Below, in pieces: positions 35,889 through 44,890 of a stretch of 64,000 nt of DNA; position 1 is the stretch's first letter, and the number at the start of each line of letters is the position of its first letter. The position numbers and the translations under genes are program-made. The DNA is taken from positions 434,001 through 498,000 of the forward strand of contig CAVSDL010000009.1 in NCBI GenBank assembly GCA_963726775.1, given 5' to 3'. Origin of the DNA: CAIWHR01 sp963726775. GTDB taxonomy: Bacteria > Pseudomonadota > Gammaproteobacteria > Burkholderiales > Casimicrobiaceae. The notes under the pieces are model-generated. The model was given only the letters and a program-made list of their open reading frames with translations, did not search any database and was not told the origin of the DNA.

Positions 35889-37049
35889 CTACGCGCTTTC
35901 GTAGAGGCGTGTCAGAACGAATTCGCGATGACCCAGCGCCTCGGCGGCGGTAAGCCGGCCGTTCGCCGTGCGGAACATCATGTCGAGGAGCCTGTCGCCC
36001 GCCTCATTCATCGTGATCTCGCGCTGCAGGAGGCCCGACGTGTCGACGTCGATGTGTTCGCTCATCGTGCGCACCGTGCGCGGATTGGCGCAGATCTTGA
36101 TCACGGGAAGGATCGGGTTCCCGATCACGTTGCCCTGCCCCGTCGGGAAGAAATGCACGACAAAACCCGCCGCGGCGCAGAGCGTCACCATCTCCGCCGC
36201 GGCCGATGAACTGTCCATGAACCACAAGCCGGCGCCGGTCGGCATTTCGGCCTTGTCGAGCACGCCGTCGACGATGCATTTCTTTCCGATCTTCTGGATG
36301 TTGCCGAGCGCTTTCTCCTCGATGGTCGTGAGTCCGCCGGCGATATTCCCCTTGGTCGGCTGTGAATCGGACAGGTCGCTGGTCTTGTGGCGGTTGATCA
36401 CGTCCTGGTAGCGGTCGAACACCTTCATGAATTCTTCGCGTACCCTGTCGTCGCGGCAACGCGCGGCGACGATATGCTCGCCGCCGGTGAGCTCGGTCGT
36501 CTCGCCAAACAACAGGGTGCACCCGCCAGCGTAGAGCTTGTCGAAGGCGTCGCCGACGGTAGGATTGGCGCCGCATCCCGAGGTCGTGTCCGACTCTCCG
36601 CACTTGGTCGAGACCCACAACTCGTCGAGCGCGCACTCGGTGCGCTGCCGCTCGCTCGCCCACTGCACGTACTCCTTGGCGGCCTTCGACGCGCGCATGA
36701 TCGTGTCGTGGTCACCATGGAGCTCGATGCCGAAGCCGGCCACCGGCTTGCCCGTTGCCGCGATTCCGTCCACGACCTTCTTGGTCCACTGGTCCTCGAT
36801 CCCGATGACGACAACGGCCCCGACATTCGGATTGGCTCCGGTGCCGATCAGCGTGCGGAAATGCAGGTCGAGGTCTGCGCCAAATTGGAGCCGCCCGTAG
36901 GGATGCGGGATTGCGAGCACGCCTTTGACGTTGTGGGCGACGGCCTCGCATGCGGCATTCGACAGGTCGTCGACCGGCAGGAGCAGGACGTGGTTGCGGA
37001 CGCCGACGCGCCCGTTCTCGCGGCGGTAACCCTGAAAGGTGTCTTGCAT
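35889..37049 (-). CDS. UxaA-family dehydratase, large (catalytic) subunit
   Basis: The 386-residue protein begins FQGYRRENGRVGVRNHV and has the family metal/cluster region WVSTKCGESDTTSGCGANPT near residue 150 and FPTGQGNVIGNP near 300, as in altronate, galactarate and sulfolactate lyases. Such enzymes remove water or sulfite from sugar acids. It is the large half of a two-gene enzyme: the small SAF-domain subunit is 183 bases upstream. The substrate cannot be read from sequence. Confidence 0.85.
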   Translation of the reverse strand: MQDTFQGYRRENGRVGVRNHVLLLPVDDLSNAACEAVAHNVKGVLAIPHPYGRLQFGADLDLHFRTLIGTGANPNVGAVVVIGIEDQWTKKVVDGIAATGKPVAGFGIELHGDHDTIMRASKAAKEYVQWASERQRTECALDELWVSTKCGESDTTSGCGANPTVGDAFDKLYAGGCTLLFGETTELTGGEHIVAARCRDDRVREEFMKVFDRYQDVINRHKTSDLSDSQPTKGNIAGGLTTIEEKALGNIQKIGKKCIVDGVLDKAEMPTGAGLWFMDSSSAAAEMVTLCAAAGFVVHFFPTGQGNVIGNPILPVIKICANPRTVRTMSEHIDVDTSGLLQREITMNEAGDRLLDMMFRTANGRLTAAEALGHREFVLTRLYESA

Positions 37050-37129
37050 GGCGTGTCCGGAAATGACGTTACGTCATCAGGAGCGACGGGCGGTTCGGGC
37101 CGTTCACGCCGTCACCGCGGGGCTGCGAG

Positions 37130-37175
37130 CCGTTGAGCGTCGTGCAAGCGCATTTGCTGCGCGACGCTCGAACGG
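37130..37175. repeat. Inverted repeat between the two UxaA-family subunit genes
   Basis: CCGTTGAGCGTCG (37130-37142) pairs with CGACGCTCGAACGG (37162-37175) with one bulged base, and an inner GCAA/TTGC pair extends the stem. It lacks a T-run, so it may be an mRNA-processing or stability hairpin that sets the ratio of the two subunits. Confidence 0.5.
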
Positions 37176-37232
37176 CGTGCAGGCCCGCGCCACGCGAAAC
37201 GCGTCCGGGAGCCACGAAGCGCAGCGAACACC

Positions 37233-37514
37233 TCACCACCGCTTCGTCCTGATGTTGTGGACATGCGCGTGCTGCCCTCTCGCGATCCGCAGCACGACCT
37301 TGCCGATGTCGACGCCGTATTTGATCACCGTATCGCCGACGGCCAGGTCTTTCAGAGCGACCTTGTGTCCGAGCGGAATGTCCTGAACACAGGGCAGCGT
37401 GATCGTCCGGTCTTCGTCGAGGATGAGTCCGGTCAGCGTCGCGCCAGCTTTGACCCCTTCGACAACGACGACAGCGACCGAGTCGCGCGGATCGTGCAAG
37501 ACGCAGTGGATCAT
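37233..37514 (-). CDS. UxaA-family dehydratase, small SAF-domain subunit
   Basis: The 93-residue protein is a complete SAF domain (DSVAVVVVEGVKAGATLTG, PLGHKVALKDLAVGDTVIKYG, ending HVHNIRTKRW), the N-terminal domain or separate small subunit of altronate/sulfolactate-type lyases. AGGAG six bases before the ATG at 37514 fixes the start. It precedes the large subunit and should be cotranscribed with it. The 250-base gap 37515-37764 upstream shows nothing recognisable. Confidence 0.83.
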   Translation of the reverse strand: MIHCVLHDPRDSVAVVVVEGVKAGATLTGLILDEDRTITLPCVQDIPLGHKVALKDLAVGDTVIKYGVDIGKVVLRIARGQHAHVHNIRTKRW

Positions 37515-37764
37515 TGGAAACTCCTCTTCGAACCCTTGACTACCCACCGTTGACCGTCCGTGCGCCAACTGCGGGCCGCATGATGCTACCCGCAAGCGGC
37601 GGAGGATGCACGCGCGCTCGCGCGCGGGCGGATTCCCGACGCGATGCCTCGAGTAGAGCGATCCCGCACCCGCAGTCATCGAATCGACGCCGCTTGGGAG
37701 CGCGGTGCCATCGAGGCGTTACAGGCGACGCGCCGTCGCGGCTGACGCGCATCACCGGTCGTGC

Positions 37765-38358
37765 CTATCCGAAGCGAAAGGCGGCCTGCGCTACCGGGGC
37801 GAAGCTGCGCCGATGCTCGGGGCAGGGTCCGGCACGGGCAAGCGCCGCCAGATGCCCCGGAGTGCCGTAGCCCTTGTTCTGCGCGAAACCATAGCCGGGA
37901 TGGCGGTAGTCGAGCTCGATCAGCAGCGCGTCGCGCGCCGTCTTGGCCAGGATCGACGCCGCCGAAATGACGATGACGTCGCGGTCGCCCTTGATGATCG
38001 CGCGCGCGGAACACGGGAGGTCGGGGCAGCGGTTGCCGTCCACCCACGCCTCGTCGGGCGCCAGCGGCAACGCGGCAACCGCTCGGCGCATCGCGAGGAG
38101 CGTCGCCTGCAGAATGTTGAGATCGTCGATTTCGGCGACGTCTGCCCGCCCGATCCCCCATGCCAGCGCATTCGCATGGATCGCAGTGGCGAGGCGCTCG
38201 CGCTGTGCCGCCGACAGAAGTTTCGAATCGCGCAGTCCGGCGATCGGCCGCCGCGGATCCAGGATGACGGCTGCAGCGACGACAGGCCCCGCCAGCGGTC
38301 CGCGACCCGCCTCGTCGATGCCGGCAATGAGTCTTGGCGGCGCAGCCCCGTTCAGCAC
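37765..38358 (-). CDS. rnhB: Ribonuclease HII
   Basis: The 197-residue enzyme has the RNase HII motif GIDEAGRGPLAGPVV (catalytic Asp-Glu near residues 15-16), a third acidic residue in WVDGNRCP and the C-terminal LDYRHPGYGFAQNKGYGTPGH region. It removes ribonucleotides from DNA. It overlaps lpxB by 7 bases and ends the envelope gene block, the usual place for rnhB in Betaproteobacteria. Confidence 0.94.
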   Translation of the reverse strand: MLNGAAPPRLIAGIDEAGRGPLAGPVVAAAVILDPRRPIAGLRDSKLLSAAQRERLATAIHANALAWGIGRADVAEIDDLNILQATLLAMRRAVAALPLAPDEAWVDGNRCPDLPCSARAIIKGDRDVIVISAASILAKTARDALLIELDYRHPGYGFAQNKGYGTPGHLAALARAGPCPEHRRSFAPVAQAAFRFG

Positions 38359-39536
38359 GGGATTCCCGCGACGCGCAGCTCCGCGGCAACGGCTTCGGCC
38401 GCCAGCGCGCCGGTATCGGCGCGCAGCGCCTCCGCGAATCCCGCGAACAGCGTCTCCAGTCGCCGTCGCGTGACGGTGTCGTCGTAGAGGTTTTGCGCGG
38501 CCTGCGCCAGGTTCTCGGCCGTTGCGTCACCTTGCAGAAGCTCCGGAACGACGAACCGGTTGGCGATGACGTTGGGCAGCCCGACCCATGGCAAGAGCAG
38601 CCTGCGGCCCACGAGATACGCGGTCAGCGCGGTGACGCGATAGAAGATCACGTGCGGGCAGCCGGCAAGTGCCGCCTCGAGCGTGGCGGTCCCGGACGCT
38701 ACAAGCCCGACGTCGGCCGCACGCAGCGCGTCGGTGGCATGTCCGTACAGCAGCGTCAGCGGAAGTCTGTCCAGGCCGAAGCGATCTCGCGCCGCCTCGA
38801 ATCTCTCTCGCGTCGGCCGCGTCGCCAGCGGGACGACAAAGTGGGCGTCCGGGCGCGCCGCGTGGATCGCGGCGGCGGTTTCGAGGACGAGGCTCGCATG
38901 CATGTCGAGCTCGGAAACCCGGCTTCCCGGAAGCAGCGCAAACACGGGCTGGGCGGCGCCAAGCTTCAGCTGCTCGCGCGCCTCGCGACGGGCTCCGGGC
39001 GTCGCGGCCTGCTGCGCCAGCGGGTGCCCGACGAACGTGACCGGCACCCCGGCCTCTTCATAGATCGGGGGCTCGAACGGAAACAGTGCCAGCATCCGGT
39101 CCACCGCGCGTCCGATCCTGGCGACGCGCTCGCGGCGCCAGGCCCAGACCGAAGGGCTGACGAAATGCACGGTACGGACGCCGGCGCGCTTGAGCCTCTT
39201 CTCCAGGCCCAGGTTGAAGTCCGGCGCGTCGACGCCGACGAATACCGGCACGCGTTCGGCGAGCAGCCTCTGCGCCAGCGCGCGCCGGATCGCAACGAGT
39301 TCGGGCAGCCGCGAGACAACCTCGACGAAGCCGCGCACGGACAGCGCTTCGAGCGGATGCCAGGCTTCGCACCCGGCGGCCTGCATCTTCGGGCCGGCAA
39401 TCCCGGCAAACCGCACGCGAGGCATCCTGTCACGCACGGCGCGGATCAGCGTCGCGGCAAGCGCATCGCCGGAGGCTTCGCCGGCGACGATGCCGATCGT
39501 CACGGCGCCGGACGGATCGACAGCGGCGCGTGTCAT
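38352..39536 (-). CDS. lpxB: Lipid-A-disaccharide synthase
   Basis: The 394-residue enzyme shows the LpxB start IGIVAGEASGDALAATL, FVGVDAPDFNLGLEKRLK, HFVSPSVWAWRRER and LPGSRVSELDMH. It joins UDP-diacylglucosamine and lipid X to form the lipid A disaccharide at the inner face of the inner membrane. It overlaps rnhB by 7 bases and is 16 bases downstream of lpxA. Confidence 0.95.
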   Translation of the reverse strand: MTRAAVDPSGAVTIGIVAGEASGDALAATLIRAVRDRMPRVRFAGIAGPKMQAAGCEAWHPLEALSVRGFVEVVSRLPELVAIRRALAQRLLAERVPVFVGVDAPDFNLGLEKRLKRAGVRTVHFVSPSVWAWRRERVARIGRAVDRMLALFPFEPPIYEEAGVPVTFVGHPLAQQAATPGARREAREQLKLGAAQPVFALLPGSRVSELDMHASLVLETAAAIHAARPDAHFVVPLATRPTRERFEAARDRFGLDRLPLTLLYGHATDALRAADVGLVASGTATLEAALAGCPHVIFYRVTALTAYLVGRRLLLPWVGLPNVIANRFVVPELLQGDATAENLAQAAQNLYDDTVTRRRLETLFAGFAEALRADTGALAAEAVAAELRVAGIPC

Positions 39537-39552
39537 CGACCCTGGTCGCGGA

Positions 39553-40329
39553 TCAGCGGATGATGCCCCGGCCGGGCGTGGCCAGGAACTCGCGGAGTGG
39601 CAGCAGCGCCGGCGCGGCCGCCGCCGCCACCGCGAGCGCGGCCTTCGCGTCATCGAGCGGCCGGCCCTCGCGATAGAGGGTCTTGTAGGCGCGCCGCACG
39701 GCAAGAATGTCGTCCGGCGCGAATCCGCACCGGCGCAGGCCCTCGTTATTGGTGCCGGCGGGCCGTGCCGGGTTACCCGCGGCAGTGACGAACGGCGGTA
39801 CGTCCTGCAGCACGATGGTCCCGCCCGCGATCATCGCGTGCGCCCCGATGCGGCAGAACTGATGCACGCCGGTGAATCCGCCGAGGACCACCCAGTCCCC
39901 GATCGTCACGTGCCCCGCGAGCTGCGCATTGTTCGAGAAAGTCGTGTTGTTCCCCACCACACAATCGTGCGCGATATGCACATAGGCGAGTAGCAGATTG
40001 CCGTTGCCGATCGTCGTTGCCCCGCGGTCCTGCGCCGTGCCTGCATGGACCGACACGAACTCGCGGATCACGTTGTCGTCGCCGATGACAGTTGCCGTTG
40101 ACTCGCCTCCGTACTTGCGGTCCTGCGGGATCTCGCCGATCGACGTGAATTGCCAGATGCGGTTGCGGGCGCCGATCGCCGTCCGCCCGGTCAGCACGGC
40201 GTGCGGGCCGACGACGGAGCCCGGCCCGATGGTGACCTGCGGGCCGACGATCGAATACGCGTGGATCTCGACATCCGCGGCGATTTCCGATTTCGGGTCC
40301 ACCAGCGCAGTCGCATGGATGCGCGGCAT
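39553..40329 (-). CDS. lpxA: UDP-N-acetylglucosamine acyltransferase
   Basis: The 258-residue left-handed beta-helix protein has hexapeptide repeats from residue 3 (IHATALVDPKSEIAADVEI), the catalytic His region YVHIAHDCVVGN near 122 and the helical tail carrying NNEGLRRCGF. It adds the first hydroxyacyl chain to UDP-GlcNAc in lipid A synthesis. It follows fabZ by 4 bases, so the acyl-ACP competing steps are coexpressed. Confidence 0.95.
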   Translation of the reverse strand: MPRIHATALVDPKSEIAADVEIHAYSIVGPQVTIGPGSVVGPHAVLTGRTAIGARNRIWQFTSIGEIPQDRKYGGESTATVIGDDNVIREFVSVHAGTAQDRGATTIGNGNLLLAYVHIAHDCVVGNNTTFSNNAQLAGHVTIGDWVVLGGFTGVHQFCRIGAHAMIAGGTIVLQDVPPFVTAAGNPARPAGTNNEGLRRCGFAPDDILAVRRAYKTLYREGRPLDDAKAALAVAAAAAPALLPLREFLATPGRGIIR

Positions 40330-40333
40330 GTGG

Positions 40334-40813
40334 TCAGGCGCCTGTCTCGGACTCTTGCGGCTTGCGCAACGCCGCGAGCAGATCGGCTTCCGCGACGACA
40401 TCGCTGCCGACTTTCGCGCGGACCCGGTACTTGCCGATGCCGCGCACCAGCCGCAGCACCTCCGCTTCGAGAATCAGCTGGTCGCCCGGCAGCACCTGGC
40501 GGCGGAAGCGTGCATTGTCGATGCCGGCGAAAAAGATCAGCGCGCCGCCGCCCGGCGTGAGGCCAAGCATCTTCCACGCGAGAATCGACGCGATCTGCGC
40601 GAGCGCCTCGATCACCAGCACGCCGGGCATGACCGGATAGCCGGGGAAGTGGCCCTGAAAGTAGGGCTCGTTCATCGTCACGTTCTTGATGCCGCGGATG
40701 GATTTGTCCGGCACGAATTCGGTGACGCGGTCGACCAGCAGGATAGGAAACCGGTGCGGCAGGTATTCCATGATCTCCAGTATGTCCATGCCGCCTGCGC
40801 TGCTGCTGGTCAT
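40334..40813 (-). CDS. fabZ: 3-hydroxyacyl-ACP dehydratase FabZ
   Basis: The 159-residue hot-dog-fold enzyme has the catalytic His in LPHRFPILLVDRV near residue 20 and the Glu in GHFPGYPVMPGVLVIEALAQ near 57-76. It dehydrates 3-hydroxyacyl-ACP, sharing substrate with LpxA and LpxD. Its ATG overlaps the lpxD stop (ATGA). Confidence 0.95.
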   Translation of the reverse strand: MTSSSAGGMDILEIMEYLPHRFPILLVDRVTEFVPDKSIRGIKNVTMNEPYFQGHFPGYPVMPGVLVIEALAQIASILAWKMLGLTPGGGALIFFAGIDNARFRRQVLPGDQLILEAEVLRLVRGIGKYRVRAKVGSDVVAEADLLAALRKPQESETGA

Positions 40814-41868
40814 TGTTCCTCCCGGTCGGGTTTGCGGGCCGCGTGTCCCGCCGTGGACGCGCGACCTGCCTTGCCTTCGAGCGCGCGGACCCGGTCGGCG
40901 AGGTTCCGCAGGCGGCGTACCTGCGACGCCACCTGCCGCCATTCGCCATGCGGCAACGCCGGAAACGTCGCCGTGTAGACGCCCGGCGTTGCGATGGAGT
41001 CGAAGACCTGCGTGGCCCCCGAAATCACTACGCCATTCGCAATGTCGATATGGCCCGCGATCATTGCCGCACCGCCGATCTTGCAGTCCTTTCCGATCCT
41101 GGTGCTCCCCGCGATGCCGACGCACCCGGCTATCGCGGTATGCGCGCCGATCCGGCAGTTGTGACCAATCTGGATCTGGTTGTCGAGCTTGACGTCATCC
41201 TCGATCACCGTGTCATCGATCGCGCCACGGTCGATCGTCGTGTTCGCTCCGATCTCGACGTCGGCGCCGACGACCACGCGCCCGAGCTGCGGAATCTTGA
41301 GCCAGCGCCCGTTCTCTTCGGCCATTCCGAAGCCGTCGGCACCGATCACCGCGCCGCTGTGCACGATGGTGCGCGGCCCGATCGCGCAACGGTCGTAGAT
41401 CGTGACGCGGGCGTGCAACAGCACGTCGCTGCCGATCGTCGCGCCGCTGCCGATCGCGCAACCGGGGCCGACCCTGGTGCGCTCGCCGATGACCGCTTCG
41501 GCACCCACCACGACGCAAGGGCCGACCTCGGCCGATGCGGCGACCCGTGCGCCTTCGCCGATTACGGCTGTGGCGTGCACACCGGGGATGGCCGCCGCCC
41601 CCGGATGCAGGATCGCCGCAACCCGGGCATAGGTTGCATAGGGATTGCGGCTCACCAGCTTCGGCAGCGGAGTCTGCCCCGCCATGTCCGGCGCGACGAT
41701 CACTGCCGCTGCCCGCGTGGCCGCAAGTCGAGCCCGGTATTTCGGATTGGAGAGGAATGCGATCGTGCCAGGCCCGGCCGACTCGAGCGTCGCCACGCCC
41801 GTGATGCGCACGGTCCCGTCGCCTTCGAGCGCCGCCTCCGTGCGGGCTGCCAGTTCGGAAAGGAGCAT
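40810..41868 (-). CDS. lpxD: UDP-3-O-(3-hydroxyacyl)glucosamine N-acyltransferase
   Basis: The 352-residue protein has an N-terminal uridine-binding domain (TLESAGPGTIAFLSNPKY), a long hexapeptide beta-helix (IGADGFGMAEENGRWLKIPQ, then QIQIGHNCRIGAHTAIAG with the catalytic His) and a C-terminal helix. It is coupled to fabZ by a 4-base overlap. The ATG at 41868 gives the usual N-terminus (MLLSELAARTEAALEG); a GTG at 41895 would add nine residues. Confidence 0.93.
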   Translation of the reverse strand: MLLSELAARTEAALEGDGTVRITGVATLESAGPGTIAFLSNPKYRARLAATRAAAVIVAPDMAGQTPLPKLVSRNPYATYARVAAILHPGAAAIPGVHATAVIGEGARVAASAEVGPCVVVGAEAVIGERTRVGPGCAIGSGATIGSDVLLHARVTIYDRCAIGPRTIVHSGAVIGADGFGMAEENGRWLKIPQLGRVVVGADVEIGANTTIDRGAIDDTVIEDDVKLDNQIQIGHNCRIGAHTAIAGCVGIAGSTRIGKDCKIGGAAMIAGHIDIANGVVISGATQVFDSIATPGVYTATFPALPHGEWRQVASQVRRLRNLADRVRALEGKAGRASTAGHAARKPDREEQ

Positions 41869-41904
41869 GGGCGAGGCACCCGCGACGCGCGTCACCGGCG
41901 CCGC

Positions 41905-42426
41905 TTACTTGTCGGCAAGCGCCTTGATCACCTTGTCGGTGATGTCGATCTTCTGGCTTGCATAGACGACCGGATCCTGGATGATGAGATCGAATTTCTC
42001 GGCCTCGGCGATCATCTGGATCACCTTGTTCGCACGGTCCTGGACGCTCGCCAGCTCCTCGTTGCGGCGAAGATTCAGGTCTTCACGGAATTCGCGTTGC
42101 GATCGCGTCAGGTCACGCGACAGGTTGGCCAGATCGCGCTCCTTGTTGCGGCGCTCGGCTTCCGCCATCGCGACGCTGTCCTTCTCGAGCTGCGCCTGAA
42201 GGTCGCGCACCTGCTTGCTCAGCTTCTGGATCTCGGCATCGCGCGCCGCGAATTCCTTTTCCAGCTTCTGCTGCGCGCGCTTGGCCGGCGCAGCGTCGCG
42301 AAACAGTCGTTCCGTATTGACGAAGCCGATCTTGTAGTCGCCGGCCTGGGCCGTTGCCGCGCCCGCCGCTGCCAGCGTGGCCGCGGCAAAGAGGGTCGCG
42401 AGTAGGTGGTGGATGCTGCGTTTCAC
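41905..42426 (-). CDS. skp: Periplasmic chaperone Skp/OmpH
   Basis: The 173-residue protein has a signal peptide (LLATLFAAATLAAAGAATAQA), then KIGFVNTERLF and a long charged alpha-helical coiled-coil region (residues 45-125), the tentacles that hold unfolded outer-membrane proteins. It follows bamA by 31 bases. The start is GTG at 42426, supported by AGGAG six bases upstream. Confidence 0.92.
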   Translation of the reverse strand: MKRSIHHLLATLFAAATLAAAGAATAQAGDYKIGFVNTERLFRDAAPAKRAQQKLEKEFAARDAEIQKLSKQVRDLQAQLEKDSVAMAEAERRNKERDLANLSRDLTRSQREFREDLNLRRNEELASVQDRANKVIQMIAEAEKFDLIIQDPVVYASQKIDITDKVIKALADK

Positions 42427-42457
42427 GGGTTTCTCCTGCGGGACGCCTGCCGGCCGG

Positions 42458-44890
42458 TCAGAAAACGGTGCCGACCTGGAACTGGAAGTGCTGAATCTGG
42501 TCGCCGGGCTTTTGGTTGAGCGGAAAGGCATAGCTGAATTTGAGCGGGCCGATCGGCGAATTCCAGGCGAGTCCGATGCCCCACGAATAGCGGAACGACT
42601 CGAACTGGTGCTGGAAGGAGTCGTACTGCTCTTTGAACAACTGCGGGGCATAAATGAGGCCGGTGACCTGGCCGATGTCGAAAAACACACTCCCGCGCAC
42701 CGACTTGTCCCCCTTCAGGATCGGGTAGACAAACTCCGCGTTGCCGACGATTTTCTCCTTGCCGCCGATCGCATTGTCGTAGGTAAAGAACACAAACGGT
42801 GGCGTGTCGATCGGATTGGGCGTCAATTGCCGCGGGCCCAGCGTGGCCGTCTGGTAGCCACGCACCGACCCGACGCCGCCGGCGAAGAGCGCCTTGAAAA
42901 ACGGCAGCGGCTTGCCGCCATACCCGTCGGAGTAGCCCACATCCCCGCGCAGCATCAGCACGAAATCCGCGTACACCGGCCAGAACGACTGGATCAGGTA
43001 GTTGACCTTGTAGTACGACAGGTTTCCGAACGGCAGTCCGATCTCGCCCAGCGCGCTCTGCAATACCCCGCGCGTAGGATAGAGGATGTCGTCGCGAGTG
43101 TCACGCGACCAGCCGGCGGACAGGACGTAGCTGTTCGTTGCGTCCCCGAACTCCCTGACAAACTCTATATAGGCCGGCGGGGAGCCGACAAACAGCGTCA
43201 GATTCGTGTGCTCCGCGCGGAATCCGACATTGATCGTGTCGGTCTCGGAGATCGGCACGCCGAAGCCAACGGCGCCACCGAACGTCGACGATGTGTACGG
43301 CGCGACGGAAAGCGAGGTCGGATCCACGTTGCGCTGGTAGATTTCCAGCGTGCGCGACACGCCGTCGACCGTCCAGTACGGCTCGGTGAACGCGAGCGAG
43401 ATCGTGCGATTGACCTTGCTGGTGTTGAGCGCCACGATCAGCGCATTGCCGGTGCCGAGGATGTTCTGTTGCGAGATCGAGCCGCTGAACACGAACCCGT
43501 CGGCGCTGGAGTAGCCGACGCCGGCCGAGAGGTTGCCCGTTGATCTTTCGGTCACGGTCACTTCGACATCGGCCTGGTCGGTGGTGCCGGCGACAGGGGG
43601 CGTCTCGAAATTGACGTCCTCGAAGTAGCCGAGGCGCTTGATCCGTACCTTCGAGCGCTCGATCCGGGCACCGTCGTACCAGGCGCCCTCGAGCTGCCGC
43701 ATTTCGCGGCGGATCACGTCGTCGCGGGTTTTCACATTGCCGCTGATGTTGATCTTGCGGATGTACACGCGTCGGCCGGGATCGACGAAGATCGTGAACG
43801 CCGCCTGGAAATTCTGGCGGTCGAGCTCGGGCACGATGTTGACATTGGCGAACGCGTAGCCCTCGGTTCCGAGGCGGTCGCTGATGCTCTTGGCGGTCGC
43901 CTGCAGCCGCTCGCGCGAGTAGACGTCTCCGGGGCGGATGGCGACCAGGCGCGCGAGCTCGGATTCCGGCACCGGCATGTCTCCGGCAAGCCGGACGTCC
44001 GAGACCTTGAATTGCCCGCCTTCGCTCACGTTGACCGTGATGTAGATGTCTTCCTTGTCCGGCGTGATCGAGACCTGTGTCGACTCGACGTTGAATTCAA
44101 GGTAGCCGCGATTCTGGTAGAAGCTGCGCACTCCCTCGAGATCGGCCGAGAGCTTTTGCTTGGAGTACTGGTCGTTCTTCGTGTACCAGGTCATCCAGCC
44201 CGGCGTCGTGAGCTGCATCTGGTCGAGCAGCTGTGACTCGGTGAACGCCTTGTTCCCGACGATGTTGATCCGGGCGATCTTTGCCGCATCGCCTTCCTCG
44301 ATCGTGAAATTCACCGCCACCCGGTTGCGTTCCTGCGGCGTCACCGTGGTCGTCACCTTTGCCGCGTACCGGCCGCGCGTGATGTACTGGCGCTTCATCT
44401 CCTGCTCGGCGCGATCGAGCGCCGAACGATCGAAAATCCGTGCCTCGGCGAGCCCGATGTCCTTCAAGGCCTTCTTCAGCGTGTCGGTATCGAACTCCTT
44501 GTTGCCGATAAGCTCGACCTTGCTGATCGTCGGCCGCTCCTGCACTACAACCAGCAGCACGCCGTCCTGGACTTCGAGGCGCACGTCGCGGAAAAAGCCC
44601 GTCGCGAACAACGCCTTGACGGCTTGCGCAGCCTTCGCGTCGTCGAGTCGGTCGCCGACCTTGATCGGCAGGTAGGAAAACACGGTGCCGGCCTCGGTGC
44701 GCTGCACACCCTCGACACGGATGTCCTTGACGACGAACGGCTCGAATGCCCGTGCCGCGCGCGGCGCGATCATCGCGAGCGACGCCGCGAGGAGCGCCAG
44801 AACAATGCGGGCATGCGAGCCGGCGCGAGCCCTGCGGACCGCCAGAGACGCGCCGCGCCGGCGGGGGCTAGAACAAGCGGGAGAGGTCAT
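42458..44890 (-). CDS. bamA: Outer-membrane protein assembly factor BamA
   Basis: The 810-residue protein has a long signal region (hydrophobic residues 29-48), five POTRA domains beginning FVVKDIRVEGVQRTEAGTVF, and a 16-strand barrel with GGVGSVRGYQTATLGPRQ near residue 670 and the terminal Phe of QFQVGTVF. It inserts beta-barrel proteins into the outer membrane. The gene overlaps the rseP 3' end by 23 bases. Confidence 0.95.
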   Translation of the reverse strand: MTSPACSSPRRRGASLAVRRARAGSHARIVLALLAASLAMIAPRAARAFEPFVVKDIRVEGVQRTEAGTVFSYLPIKVGDRLDDAKAAQAVKALFATGFFRDVRLEVQDGVLLVVVQERPTISKVELIGNKEFDTDTLKKALKDIGLAEARIFDRSALDRAEQEMKRQYITRGRYAAKVTTTVTPQERNRVAVNFTIEEGDAAKIARINIVGNKAFTESQLLDQMQLTTPGWMTWYTKNDQYSKQKLSADLEGVRSFYQNRGYLEFNVESTQVSITPDKEDIYITVNVSEGGQFKVSDVRLAGDMPVPESELARLVAIRPGDVYSRERLQATAKSISDRLGTEGYAFANVNIVPELDRQNFQAAFTIFVDPGRRVYIRKINISGNVKTRDDVIRREMRQLEGAWYDGARIERSKVRIKRLGYFEDVNFETPPVAGTTDQADVEVTVTERSTGNLSAGVGYSSADGFVFSGSISQQNILGTGNALIVALNTSKVNRTISLAFTEPYWTVDGVSRTLEIYQRNVDPTSLSVAPYTSSTFGGAVGFGVPISETDTINVGFRAEHTNLTLFVGSPPAYIEFVREFGDATNSYVLSAGWSRDTRDDILYPTRGVLQSALGEIGLPFGNLSYYKVNYLIQSFWPVYADFVLMLRGDVGYSDGYGGKPLPFFKALFAGGVGSVRGYQTATLGPRQLTPNPIDTPPFVFFTYDNAIGGKEKIVGNAEFVYPILKGDKSVRGSVFFDIGQVTGLIYAPQLFKEQYDSFQHQFESFRYSWGIGLAWNSPIGPLKFSYAFPLNQKPGDQIQHFQFQVGTVF

